64,000 nucleotides of DNA, taken from positions 1,364,001 to 1,428,000 of the forward strand of contig NZ_JAFIBY010000001.1 in NCBI RefSeq assembly GCF_017832355.1. The letters are read 5' to 3'. The notes under the pieces were generated by a model, which was not told where the DNA came from, did no database searches, and saw only the letters and a list, made by a program, of their open reading frames with translations. Position numbers and translations under genes: made by a program. Below are positions 1 to 7,636 of the stretch, one piece after another. Positions within the stretch are counted from its first letter, which is position 1. Each line of letters opens with the position of its first letter. Origin of the DNA: Serratia sp. PL17. Its GTDB lineage: Bacteria; Pseudomonadota; Gammaproteobacteria; Enterobacterales; Enterobacteriaceae.

Positions 1-956
1 TGTGGCAAGTCAGCAGAAAGCTCTGCAAGTCGTGCATGAATACCGGCTGCCGTACTGATTGCATTAGCCCCCGGAGCAAGTTGGATCGCCGCCGCCGTCG
101 CAGGAAAACCATTTTCACGTATCGCAAAGGCATAACTTTGTAGACCAGACTCCACCCGGGCAATATCTGCCAGCTTTAAGCGGGCGCCGTTGGTATCCGC
201 TCTAATCGTAATATTGCGGAACTCTTCTATCGTAGCGAGCTGCCCTTTCACTATAAGCGGATACGTCACACGCTGGTCGGATGCAGCAGGCTCATTGCCA
301 ATACGACCTGGTGAAACCAGAACATTTTGTTGGCTGAGCGCAGTGATCACTTCATTAACTGACAGCTTAAAAGTGTACATCTTGAGTGGATCCAGCCAGA
401 TGCGCATAGCCTTTTCCGCACCAAACAACTGGACTTTACCTACGCCGGGAACACGACGTAGCTCATCACTAACATTACGGGCAAAATAATCGCTCAAATC
501 AGCTTCCTGATATGTACGGGAGGGCGATTTCAATCCCACCATCATCAAAAATCCTGAGTTTGCCGCTTCTACACTTACGCCATTCTGCCGCACCGCCTGT
601 GGAAGGCGCGGTTCAACCACTTTGATTTGGTTCTGAATATCCATTTGGGCAAGTTTGATATCGGTCCCAGGCTTAAACGTCACCGTAATGGATGCTGAAC
701 CCGAAGTGTCGCTGGTTGACTCAAAATACAGCAGGTGATCCACCCCTGAAATTTCACGTTCAAGCAGAGAGACAACCGATGTGTCCATTGTTTCCGGCGT
801 AGCACCGGGATAACTCACGGATATCGTCACGGTAGGCGGTGCCACTGCTGGATATTGAGCCACCGGCAGTTTAGGGATCGCCAGAATACCACTTAGGGTA
901 ATAAATAACGCTATCACCCAGGCAAAGACAGGACGCTCAATAAAAAACTGAGACAT
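1..956 (-). CDS. RND multidrug efflux permease, N-terminal part (cut by window edge)
   Basis: This is the first ~318 residues of an inner-membrane RND (HAE1/AcrB family) proton-driven exporter; the rest lies left of position 1. The visible part starts MSQFFIERPVFAWVIALFI, the typical cytoplasmic anchor and first transmembrane helix, and continues into the periplasmic porter domain with family segments such as SYPGATPETM, FKPGTDIKLAQ and VPGVGKVQLFGAEKAMRIW. Such pumps work with a periplasmic adaptor and an outer-membrane channel. Here the upstream neighbour on the same strand is an ABC-type membrane protein, not an adaptor, which is unusual; an adaptor could lie downstream, outside the window. 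It is distinct in sequence from the second RND permease at 30-33 kb. The substrate is unknown. Confidence 0.93.
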   Translation of the reverse strand, partial: MSQFFIERPVFAWVIALFITLSGILAIPKLPVAQYPAVAPPTVTISVSYPGATPETMDTSVVSLLEREISGVDHLLYFESTSDTSGSASITVTFKPGTDIKLAQMDIQNQIKVVEPRLPQAVRQNGVSVEAANSGFLMMVGLKSPSRTYQEADLSDYFARNVSDELRRVPGVGKVQLFGAEKAMRIWLDPLKMYTFKLSVNEVITALSQQNVLVSPGRIGNEPAASDQRVTYPLIVKGQLATIEEFRNITIRADTNGARLKLADIARVESGLQSYAFAIRENGFPATAAAIQLAPGANAISTAAGIHARLAELSADLP

Positions 957-1034
957 TGAAGTTAATCCATATTGATTTCTGAATTATAAAAAAAGACTGA
1001 CGTGATTTACGCCATTTTTTAAGCATGGAAGCGA

Positions 1035-1928
1035 TCATTCCTCTTCCTCTGTGCTTACTCGCTTACCAATATCCTTAAGCTGCGAATATTTCTCCAGCAA
1101 CTGTGGACCATCATCAAGACTGGTGGCAAACATCCACATATAGGTCATCACTGAATAAATATGCCCGGCACTGATCCCCTTTGACTTCGTCATCCAGATA
1201 ATGGTCAGACTAAATAACATGGCGACAAGCACACCAATCGACAGGTACCCCGTAGCTTCACGGTCAGAGAGGCGTATACGTAATTTCGCAAGCGTAGAAT
1301 AATGTCGCTTCAAAGATAACGTTGTAGCCTTTGTAACAAAGTCAACCTCCTTCTCAAGACGATTATTCAGCTTGTTATATAACACCTCATTTCTCTGGGT
1401 AAAACCGGGTAGAAAACAGGCGAGAAAAGCCAGAATGACCAAACAGGCAATGCCTGCCCAAGATTCGATAATCAACAACATTACCGCCGCACCGATCATC
1501 GATACCAGCGAAGTAATGAGCATAGGCAAGTGCAATTCAAAGAAATCAACAAACTCTCTCGACAACGCTACTCGCGCCGCAACGGTTGAGTGATTAAGAT
1601 TATTTTTACGTTGCGTCATGACCACAGAAACCGCCAGAACCGCATAAATTCTGGTAAAAGTACGGGTATCCACGCTTCTGCGCGCTGCGCCTAGGCACCA
1701 GATAAATAATATCATCAGCCCATAAAGCACGGCATTTAATGTCTGCCCCGACAGTATGGCGTTAATGGAGACACCAGCAATAATCGGGTACAACAGATAG
1801 GTGACGTTTTCGGCAACAACCAGCAAAAAGGTAAAGAACAACTTTTTGCGGTGGCGACTGGCCAGTGATTTCAAGGTGCCGGAAGCACTTCCGCTTGCGG
1901 AGTGCACAGGGAGATTTTCAGTGTTCAT
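1035..1928 (-). CDS. ABC transporter six-TM domain protein without ATPase domain
   Basis: A protein of about 297 residues with five to six hydrophobic segments in the arrangement of an ABC-exporter membrane domain (for example LFFTFLLVVAENVTYLLYPI and MLITSLVSMIGAAVMLLII). It ends in a charged tail (VSTEEEE) where the nucleotide-binding domain of a full exporter would begin. No Walker A, signature or Walker B motif is present here or in a neighbouring gene. I chose the ATG at 1928 because the upstream extension would run through the operator region and is not membrane-protein-like. It is followed 78 bp later by the RND permease gene on the same strand, so they are probably one transcript controlled by the divergent TetR gene. 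Function is unknown; it may assist export or act as a small-molecule-binding membrane protein. Confidence 0.75.
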   Translation of the reverse strand: MNTENLPVHSASGSASGTLKSLASRHRKKLFFTFLLVVAENVTYLLYPIIAGVSINAILSGQTLNAVLYGLMILFIWCLGAARRSVDTRTFTRIYAVLAVSVVMTQRKNNLNHSTVAARVALSREFVDFFELHLPMLITSLVSMIGAAVMLLIIESWAGIACLVILAFLACFLPGFTQRNEVLYNKLNNRLEKEVDFVTKATTLSLKRHYSTLAKLRIRLSDREATGYLSIGVLVAMLFSLTIIWMTKSKGISAGHIYSVMTYMWMFATSLDDGPQLLEKYSQLKDIGKRVSTEEEE

Positions 1929-1950
1929 TAGTGACAATTCTGCTAAAATA

Positions 1951-1998
1951 GAGCAATCGCTCAACAATGGAAGTATGCTATTTGAGCAATTGCTCAAA
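1951..1998. promoter_or_regulatory. Paired TetR-type operator between ABC-TM and tetR genes
   Basis: A perfect 18-bp palindrome, TTTGAGCAATTGCTCAAA, lies at 1981-1998. A second copy of its core, GAGCAATCGCTC (one mismatch), lies at 1951-1962. Both sit between the divergent genes starting at 1928 and 2016, where a TetR repressor could control both directions. That TetR binds here is inferred from position and symmetry. Confidence 0.75.
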
Positions 1999-2015
1999 GT
2001 CAATAGGGGTGACAG

Positions 2016-2597
2016 ATGCAAGCTAAATCTGAGCTAATGAGAGAGAAGATTCTTAAGGCTGTTGTTGAATTGTTTATCGAGAAGGGTGTTGAAAAGGTTA
2101 CAACGCGCGATCTGACAGAATATTTAGGCATATCTCGTAGCCATATTTATCACTACTTTAAAGACTGGCAGACCCTGAGCCTTGCTGCAGTAACAAACTT
2201 TATGAACGACGAACTCGAAGAGTTTCGTTCACTCATTCAGCCTTTATCCGCTTGTCAGAAACTGGAGGAATATATTGATGGTATGATATCCAACTCTCCA
2301 GATCCGACACGAAAGTTATATGGTTATTTATGGTCACTCTCAAGCTATGACAAAGCCTACGCGAACTTGATGCAGACTTTTTTGGGGGAATGGCATTTGG
2401 TATTGGCGAGCATTATTCAGTCAGGTATGGACGAACGCACGTTTCACATTGTCGATGCGCAACGCGTGGCACGGCAATTAGATGCCATGCTATTTGGTTA
2501 CAGTGAACACCTGTTAACCTTACCCTCCGAAGGTTTAGTGAAGCAGGTGAAAGAAGATATAGACGATTTTATTCACCGAAATATACTGGCATTTTGA
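2016..2597 (+). CDS. TetR/AcrR family transcriptional regulator
   Basis: A 193-residue one-component repressor. The N-terminal helix-turn-helix spans roughly residues 10-55 (TTRDLTEYLGISRSHIYHYF), followed by a variable all-helical ligand-binding domain. The ATG at 2016 is preceded by AGGGG at good spacing. It is transcribed away from the ABC-TM/RND genes across an interval holding a perfect palindrome and a degenerate copy, so autoregulation and repression of that operon are likely. Ligand unknown, presumably a substrate of the RND pump. Confidence 0.92.
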   Translation: MQAKSELMREKILKAVVELFIEKGVEKVTTRDLTEYLGISRSHIYHYFKDWQTLSLAAVTNFMNDELEEFRSLIQPLSACQKLEEYIDGMISNSPDPTRKLYGYLWSLSSYDKAYANLMQTFLGEWHLVLASIIQSGMDERTFHIVDAQRVARQLDAMLFGYSEHLLTLPSEGLVKQVKEDIDDFIHRNILAF

Positions 2598-3037
2598 CGA
2601 AGATTTAACATCAGAACGGTACACCGACAAACGCCTGCATAATTGTAAAGCGTAACGAGAAAGCTCTTTTGGAGAGCCATCCATATAACGAGGGGAAACG
2701 TAAGTACTGATCAGTAAGAGAAGTGGAAACAAAAGCGGTAAGTTAGTAGTGGTGTCAAAGTCGCTGGTTTGGAGCAACGCTCAGCTGGTTAAGTACAAAC
2801 ATCTGAGGCATCCTCAGAGAAATTGGTGGATATGAAGAAAGTAGCTCTAAACATAATGTCAGCAAACAAAATATGTGGAGGGGGCTTAACACTATGATTT
2901 TATGTAAACCATCTAGATTCATGAAGTAAGTGAACAATCAACATGATTTAACATAATATACATTATGCGCACCAAGGTGATGGTACGTAGAATCTGGGCT
3001 TTTGGCCTTTGTCATGGGCTTTCACCCATATAATGCT
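2598..3037. other. Intergenic stretch without a recognised gene
   Basis: About 440 AT-rich bases between tetR and the damaged methyltransferase gene. Open frames on the minus strand here (for example 2755-2937) have no ribosome-binding site and no recognisable domain. I see no convincing terminator or repeat. Confidence 0.5.
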
Positions 3038-3638
3038 TCAGGCTGATTTTTGCGCCAACCACACTGTACGTCCTCCGCATTCAGGATCTTCGAAAACCGT
3101 CTTCAGGACATCAAAACCATTTTCATGCAGCAACTGCCGGTACTCTGTTGGTGCCAAACTTGAATGATACAGCGGCTCCCCTTGAAACATACCAATGGCT
3201 TCGCCATCACTGGTGCCACTGGTAAACATCAATACCGCTTTGCTTTTGGCATGCGCTGCGAAAATCGTAAACATCCGGCGTTGATCATCTCGCGGCAAAT
3301 GGAAAAAACTATCCCAGGCAATCAGCCCATCAAACATTTCACTGAGCGCCAATGTGCGCATATCCATCACACGCCACTGTTGATGTGGGAGTTTTTTCTG
3401 ACATGCATCAATCATCGATTGCGAACTATCAATCCCCATCACGTCAAAACCCCGCTGAGTAAAATACGCAGCGATTGGCATTCCATTTCCACATCCGATA
3501 TCCAGAATCCTACCGGTGGCTGGCACTAAACTCAAAAACCTGTCCAACCTCAAAGAGATCCGTTGAACGTAGTTTTCCCCAGGCTTCTGCATGCCGTTCG
3601 TATAAAGCTATGATGCTCCCGGCTGAAAAATGTGTCAT
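3038..3638 (-). pseudogene. Class I SAM-dependent methyltransferase, frameshifted near its N-terminus
   Basis: The C-terminal 180 residues form a Rossmann methyltransferase with the SAM-binding loop ILDIGCGNGMPIAAYF, the acidic residue after strand 2 (GIDSS) and the motif GLIAWDSFFHLPRDD. The natural start is the ATG at 3638, preceded by GGGAGGG, giving MTHFSAGSIIALYERHAEAW and continuing to KLRSTDLFE. The reading frame then breaks and resumes in the next frame as LDRFLSLVPATG, with the junction near 3545-3555. This fits a small deletion that is not a multiple of three. The downstream frame has its own ATG at 3592 but no Shine-Dalgarno there. It is either a pseudogene or a sequencing error; family assignment is solid, substrate unknown. 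Confidence 0.75.
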
Positions 3639-4116
3639 TTGCCCTCCCATACTTTCAACATATGCTTGAATCCTGTACGTAATGACCAACATGTTATGAT
3701 GACCGGGCATTGATTTGCTGCAAATCACGGCTAATGGCTTAAATATAGCCTCAAAACACCCTCTTTTTTGATCGCGCTACGTGAAATCTGAGGAGCGGTG
3801 GCTACATTCACCTTGCAGACTTCATCAAAACGCACCGTTCTAATCCGCTACCGAAGGCATAAAACCAGGATTTTACCCTGGCTGCGTATCAGGATGCCTG
3901 ACCCAATATATGCATTCCAGCTGTCAACAATGCCATTTATATTTGTGACATTGTAACATGACTATCAACCATGGAGAGTTTATGTAGGCTATGCATTTAT
4001 GACCTATTACGGCAGAAAAAAAACTTAATCAAGATTACGCAGAATGGAATTACGTGACGGTGTCACTCACCCCATCCTGTTAATCACTCTATAAATAACC
4101 GTTTACCAGCAAGACC
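3639..4116. other. Intergenic stretch without a recognised gene
   Basis: About 480 bases between the methyltransferase promoter and the 3' end of dsdX. In E. coli the dsdA gene follows dsdX directly; here the corresponding space holds no open frame resembling D-serine dehydratase, not even a remnant I can see. No clear terminator or repeat was found. Confidence 0.5.
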
Positions 4117-5454
4117 TTAGATCACATATGAAAGCAAGAAAGTCATGCCTAGTGCCAATACCGAAGCGATAAAGGTTGCTGTGGTGTAGTACTTGAAGGT
4201 TTCATTTAACGTTGCGCCACAATATTGCTTCACTAACCAGAATAGCGAATCCGTCACGATGGTACAGCCTATAGCACCAGACCCAATGGCAATCGTCACA
4301 ATCTCCGGGCTCACATTGGGATAAAGCGACAACATTGGCGCGACAATGGCCGTCGCCCCCATCATGGCTACGGTGGCTGAGCCCACGGCGGCATGCAAAA
4401 TAAGCGCGACTAGCCACGCCAGCAGAATCGGATGCATATGCAGGTTGGACAGCATCACTGCCAGGGTGTCAGCTAAACCGCTGGTTTTCAAAATGCTATT
4501 GAATGCTCCGCCAGCACCGATGATCAACAAAATATTGGCGATGGAAGAAAAACCGGTTTCTGTGTGGCTTAACAGGGCGCTCATCCCCATATGTCGACGG
4601 ATCCCAAGCACGTAGTAAGCTACGAACACAGCAATAAACATGGCGATAATCGGGTTACCGATAAACTCCATGGCAGCAAACAAGTGCCCTTCTTTATTCA
4701 TATTGAGTTCGGCGACCGTTTTGACAAGCATCAACACGATCGGCAACAAAACGGTAAACAAGGTTGCGCCAAGGGATGGCAATGTATGTTCTTCCCGCAC
4801 GGCCAGATTGGAAAACTCTGGTGGTACCGCTTTAAACGGCAGGCGCTTGCCCAGCAACTTCAGGAACAGCGGCCCCCCGACCAATGACGCCGTCAGCCCG
4901 ACGATCAGCCCATAGACAATCACCGTGCCTACGTCTGCGCCCAGCTTGTTCGTTACAAACAACGCTGCTGGATGAGGAGGAACAACACAGTGCACCGCCA
5001 TCAATGCAGTACACAGAGGGATCGCCAGCTTTAGCAATGAGGTTCCCGTTTTTCTGGCGATGGAGAATGCCAGCGGGATCAGCAAAACGACCCCCACCTC
5101 AACAAACAGGGTGATGCCGCAAACCAAACCGACCAACACCATAATGACATCGACAGAAAGCCAACGGCAGCGCTGTAGCGCAAGACCAATTCGCTCTGCC
5201 GCCCCAGAAACCTCCATCATCTTGCCCAGGATGGTACCCAACCCGATGACGGCCGCCAAAAAGCCCAAGGTGCTGCCGATGCCGTTTTCGATGGCATTGA
5301 CCATATCAATCGGCCCCATGCCCATCATGCCGCCGACAAAAAAGCTCGCGAGCAACAACGCCAAAAACGGGTGAAATTTAAACCTAACGATAGTCAAAAT
5401 GATAAGCGCAATACTGGCGATCAGCGTGACAGCAACCCAAACGTGTGAATCCAT
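4117..5454 (-). CDS. dsdX: D-serine permease DsdX (GntP family)
   Basis: A 445-residue GntP-family proton symporter, the same length as E. coli DsdX and nearly identical to it over long segments (FHPFLALLLASFFVG, CRWLSVDVIMVLVGL, HAAVGSATVAMMGATAIVAP, CGATLNETFKYYTTATF). About a dozen membrane segments are visible. It imports D-serine for degradation by DsdA. The ATG at 5454 matches the E. coli N-terminus; the TTG 18 bases upstream is less likely. It is divergent from dsdC, as in E. coli, but the usual partner dsdA is not downstream; it sits at 53.5-54.8 kb. A conserved promoter element is shared with dsdA (see 5506-5573). Confidence 0.97.
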   Translation of the reverse strand: MDSHVWVAVTLIASIALIILTIVRFKFHPFLALLLASFFVGGMMGMGPIDMVNAIENGIGSTLGFLAAVIGLGTILGKMMEVSGAAERIGLALQRCRWLSVDVIMVLVGLVCGITLFVEVGVVLLIPLAFSIARKTGTSLLKLAIPLCTALMAVHCVVPPHPAALFVTNKLGADVGTVIVYGLIVGLTASLVGGPLFLKLLGKRLPFKAVPPEFSNLAVREEHTLPSLGATLFTVLLPIVLMLVKTVAELNMNKEGHLFAAMEFIGNPIIAMFIAVFVAYYVLGIRRHMGMSALLSHTETGFSSIANILLIIGAGGAFNSILKTSGLADTLAVMLSNLHMHPILLAWLVALILHAAVGSATVAMMGATAIVAPMLSLYPNVSPEIVTIAIGSGAIGCTIVTDSLFWLVKQYCGATLNETFKYYTTATFIASVLALGMTFLLSYVI

Positions 5455-5505
5455 AGCCTCTATCCCCTGCAATTAACCTGCCTTCATTGGACAGGAAAAC
5501 GACGA

Positions 5506-5573
5506 ACGGTGACAAACGATAAAAATCCACGCTCACATGAGTAAAACAGAATCAAACGAGTGACTTACGCCAA
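5506..5573 (-). promoter_or_regulatory. dsdX promoter element, probable DsdC target shared with dsdA
   Basis: Two blocks upstream of dsdX recur upstream of dsdA at 54849-54916. Block 1 (5506-5529, core TGACAAAYGATAAAAAT on the plus strand) matches at 21 of 24 positions. Block 2 (5560-5573, core GTGAYTTRCGYCAA) matches at 11 of 14. The distance between block starts is 54 bp in both, and block 1 ends 51-52 bp from the start codon in both. On the gene strand block 1 contains TATCGT/TATCAT, a plausible -10, with a poor -35, as expected for an activator-dependent promoter. DsdC binding is inferred. Confidence 0.75.
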
Positions 5574-5661
5574 GAAATGGTGCAATTTAGCGACATGGGT
5601 CAACTTTACTCACCAAACAAGTGCGTTAAGCGCAGATATTTTTTAAGCTCCAGGGGGCGTT

Positions 5662-6603
5662 ATGGCGGCAAATCACCTGTTAACGGGTCAGCATCGTTCA
5701 CTTAATGGTTGGCAATTATCACGGTTGTATACCTTTGAAGTGGCAGCGCGTCATGAATCATTTGCGATGGCAGCTGATGAGCTTTCGGTCAGCCCTAGCG
5801 CCGTCAGTCATAACATTAATCAGCTTGAGGCGAATCTGGGTATTCAACTGTTTGTCCGCTCTCATCGTAAGGTGGAACTCACCACGGAAGGCAAACGGGT
5901 TTTTTGGGCGCTGAAATCGTCGTTCGGTACTCTGAACCAAGAGATTTTGGATATCAAAAATCAGGCGTTGTCCGGGTCATTAACCGTTTACTCACGGCCA
6001 TCGATCGCTCAGTGTTGGATCGTGCCGGCACTGGCGGACTTCTCTCGCCGCTACCCTGCCATCAATCTGACGATTCTAACTGGCAATGAAAATGTGAACT
6101 TCCAGCGGGCGGGGATCGATCTGGCGGTGTACTTTGATGCGACGCCGTCTTCACAGCTGCATTATCAATACCTGATGGACGAGGCGATCATCCCCGTATG
6201 TAGCCCGGAATATGCCAATAAATTTGAGCTGGTCAACTTTCCAGGCAACCTTTCACATTGCACCTTACTTCATGATAGGCAAGCCTGGAGCTATGACTCC
6301 GGCACCGATGAATGGCACAGTTGGGCTCAGCATTTCGGCGTGAATCTGGATACCTCTCCGGGAATAGGATTCGATCGTTCCGATTTGGCAGTCACAGCAG
6401 CGATGAATCACGTCGGCGTTGCTATGGGCCGTAAACGTTTGATCGGTAAACAACTCAGTACCGGTGAGCTCGTGGCACCCTTCCCCAAAATGGCGTTGAA
6501 ATGCGATCAGCACTACTATGTGTCGACCCTTTCCGACCGTCAGTGGCCAAAAATAGATGCGTTCATTGTTTGGCTAAAGGCATTGGGAGAGCAGCCCCTG
6601 TAA
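5662..6603 (+). CDS. dsdC: LysR-type activator of D-serine catabolism, DsdC
   Basis: A 313-residue LysR regulator (E. coli DsdC has 311) with the winged HTH at about residues 20-80 (FEVAARHESFAMAADELSVS, then QLFVRSHRKVELT) and a type-2 periplasmic-binding-protein-like effector domain. Signature stretches shared with E. coli DsdC include LYSRPSIAQCW-like, HCTLLHDRQAWS, SGTDEWHSWAQH and GFDRSDLAV. DsdC activates dsdXA in response to D-serine. The ATG is preceded by AGGGGGC. It is divergent from dsdX, with the shared promoter region between them. Its second target, dsdA, is distant in this genome. Confidence 0.96.
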   Translation: MAANHLLTGQHRSLNGWQLSRLYTFEVAARHESFAMAADELSVSPSAVSHNINQLEANLGIQLFVRSHRKVELTTEGKRVFWALKSSFGTLNQEILDIKNQALSGSLTVYSRPSIAQCWIVPALADFSRRYPAINLTILTGNENVNFQRAGIDLAVYFDATPSSQLHYQYLMDEAIIPVCSPEYANKFELVNFPGNLSHCTLLHDRQAWSYDSGTDEWHSWAQHFGVNLDTSPGIGFDRSDLAVTAAMNHVGVAMGRKRLIGKQLSTGELVAPFPKMALKCDQHYYVSTLSDRQWPKIDAFIVWLKALGEQPL

Positions 6604-6924
6604 TTAGCGACGCCACGTAGAAATGATACCCGAAAATAATGCCACACGTCGTAAAGCAGGCGTTAATTCCCCTTGTTGATTGTTTCTTCAATTAACGTGG
6701 CATTGCCGGTGAAAAATCCACCGGTAAAGATATAACACCAATTTTATTGCCAGTATTATTTATCAATGTAACCAAGGTGTCTTTTAATGGTGAAAATGGT
6801 TGATAACGTGAGATGAATGGCATTTTACTTTGCGAATTAGCTCAGCATGCATAAAATGTTTTAACATTTACGGCATAAAACAGTACAATCCTGCCCGTTA
6901 ATATCGCGCTATTTTAGGATATAT
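6604..6924. other. Intergenic region ahead of the copper genes
   Basis: About 320 bases. A short inverted repeat CCGGTG/CACCGG at 6706-6724 may end dsdC transcription but lacks a T-run. The last 100 bases are AT-rich and presumably carry the promoter of the DUF2946/copper receptor genes; I could not identify a specific copper-regulator box. Confidence 0.4.
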
Positions 6925-7392
6925 GTGTCGTTAATTCGAACTGCCACATCGCGAAGTTCTCTCCCTGCCTGTTTGGGGATTTTTGCGATCCTGATGTTGT
7001 TCATTGCCCCGGTGATCTCTCGATCGCTGGAGCATGCACGTGTCGGGCAGTCTGAATCTACGGGTATGCCTGATTGCGGTATGGATATGTCGATGCCCAT
7101 GCATCATGAGCCGCCGCAGGACCAGACCAGTAAGGCCAGCTCGCACAGCATGCCGATGTCCATGCAGACCGGCAGCCATAATATGGCGATGATGATGGAT
7201 GACAGCGCCTGTGGATATTGCGTATTGCTTATCCATGTGCCGCTGTTGGACCTGGCTTATTCCCCTCTGTTTTGGTCAGGTTCGTTGCTGTCGCGCGCGC
7301 CACCGGCCCATTATATCTTTCCATTATTTGCCCATGTGATTCACGCCGAGTCGCAACCCCGCGCTCCACCAGCATCACTTCCTCTGTTTTAA
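6925..7392 (+). CDS. DUF2946-family His/Met-rich protein, probable copper homeostasis
   Basis: A 155-residue protein starting at GTG 6925 with AGGA five bases upstream. An N-terminal hydrophobic segment (about residues 15-33) is followed by a metal-ligand-rich stretch: MPDCGMDMSMPMHHEP, then SHSMPMSMQTGSHNMAMMM and a conserved CGYC motif. The C-terminal part holds a second hydrophobic segment. DUF2946 proteins commonly sit beside copper receptors, as here: the TonB-dependent copper receptor gene follows 245 bp later on the same strand. A role in periplasmic or membrane copper handling is inferred from ligand content and context; the biochemical function is not known. Confidence 0.8.
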   Translation: MSLIRTATSRSSLPACLGIFAILMLFIAPVISRSLEHARVGQSESTGMPDCGMDMSMPMHHEPPQDQTSKASSHSMPMSMQTGSHNMAMMMDDSACGYCVLLIHVPLLDLAYSPLFWSGSLLSRAPPAHYIFPLFAHVIHAESQPRAPPASLPLF

Positions 7393-7636
7393 AAAATTAA
7401 TAGACCGCAGCCAAATGACGCCTGTTGAAACTATTCAACCAGGTGGGTTACTTATGCCTATAAATTCTACCGCTGCCAGTCATTTTTCATCACCCCCCTT
7501 CTGACGTTATTTTTTACGCCGGAACTGGGCCAACCCTTTATTAACGGCGGCGTTATGCTCCGGGCGTACTCACGTCTCAATAATACCCGGTTGTGATGAA
7601 AACTATTTTTAGCGTCGAAATTTGCATTAAGGAACG

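Noticed and set aside
2535..2937. Short minus-strand frames after the tetR gene
   Set aside because: Short, overlapping, no ribosome-binding site or similarity.
3639..4116. A dsdA remnant next to dsdX
   Set aside because: No D-serine dehydratase motif was found in any frame; intact dsdA is at 53.5-54.8 kb.
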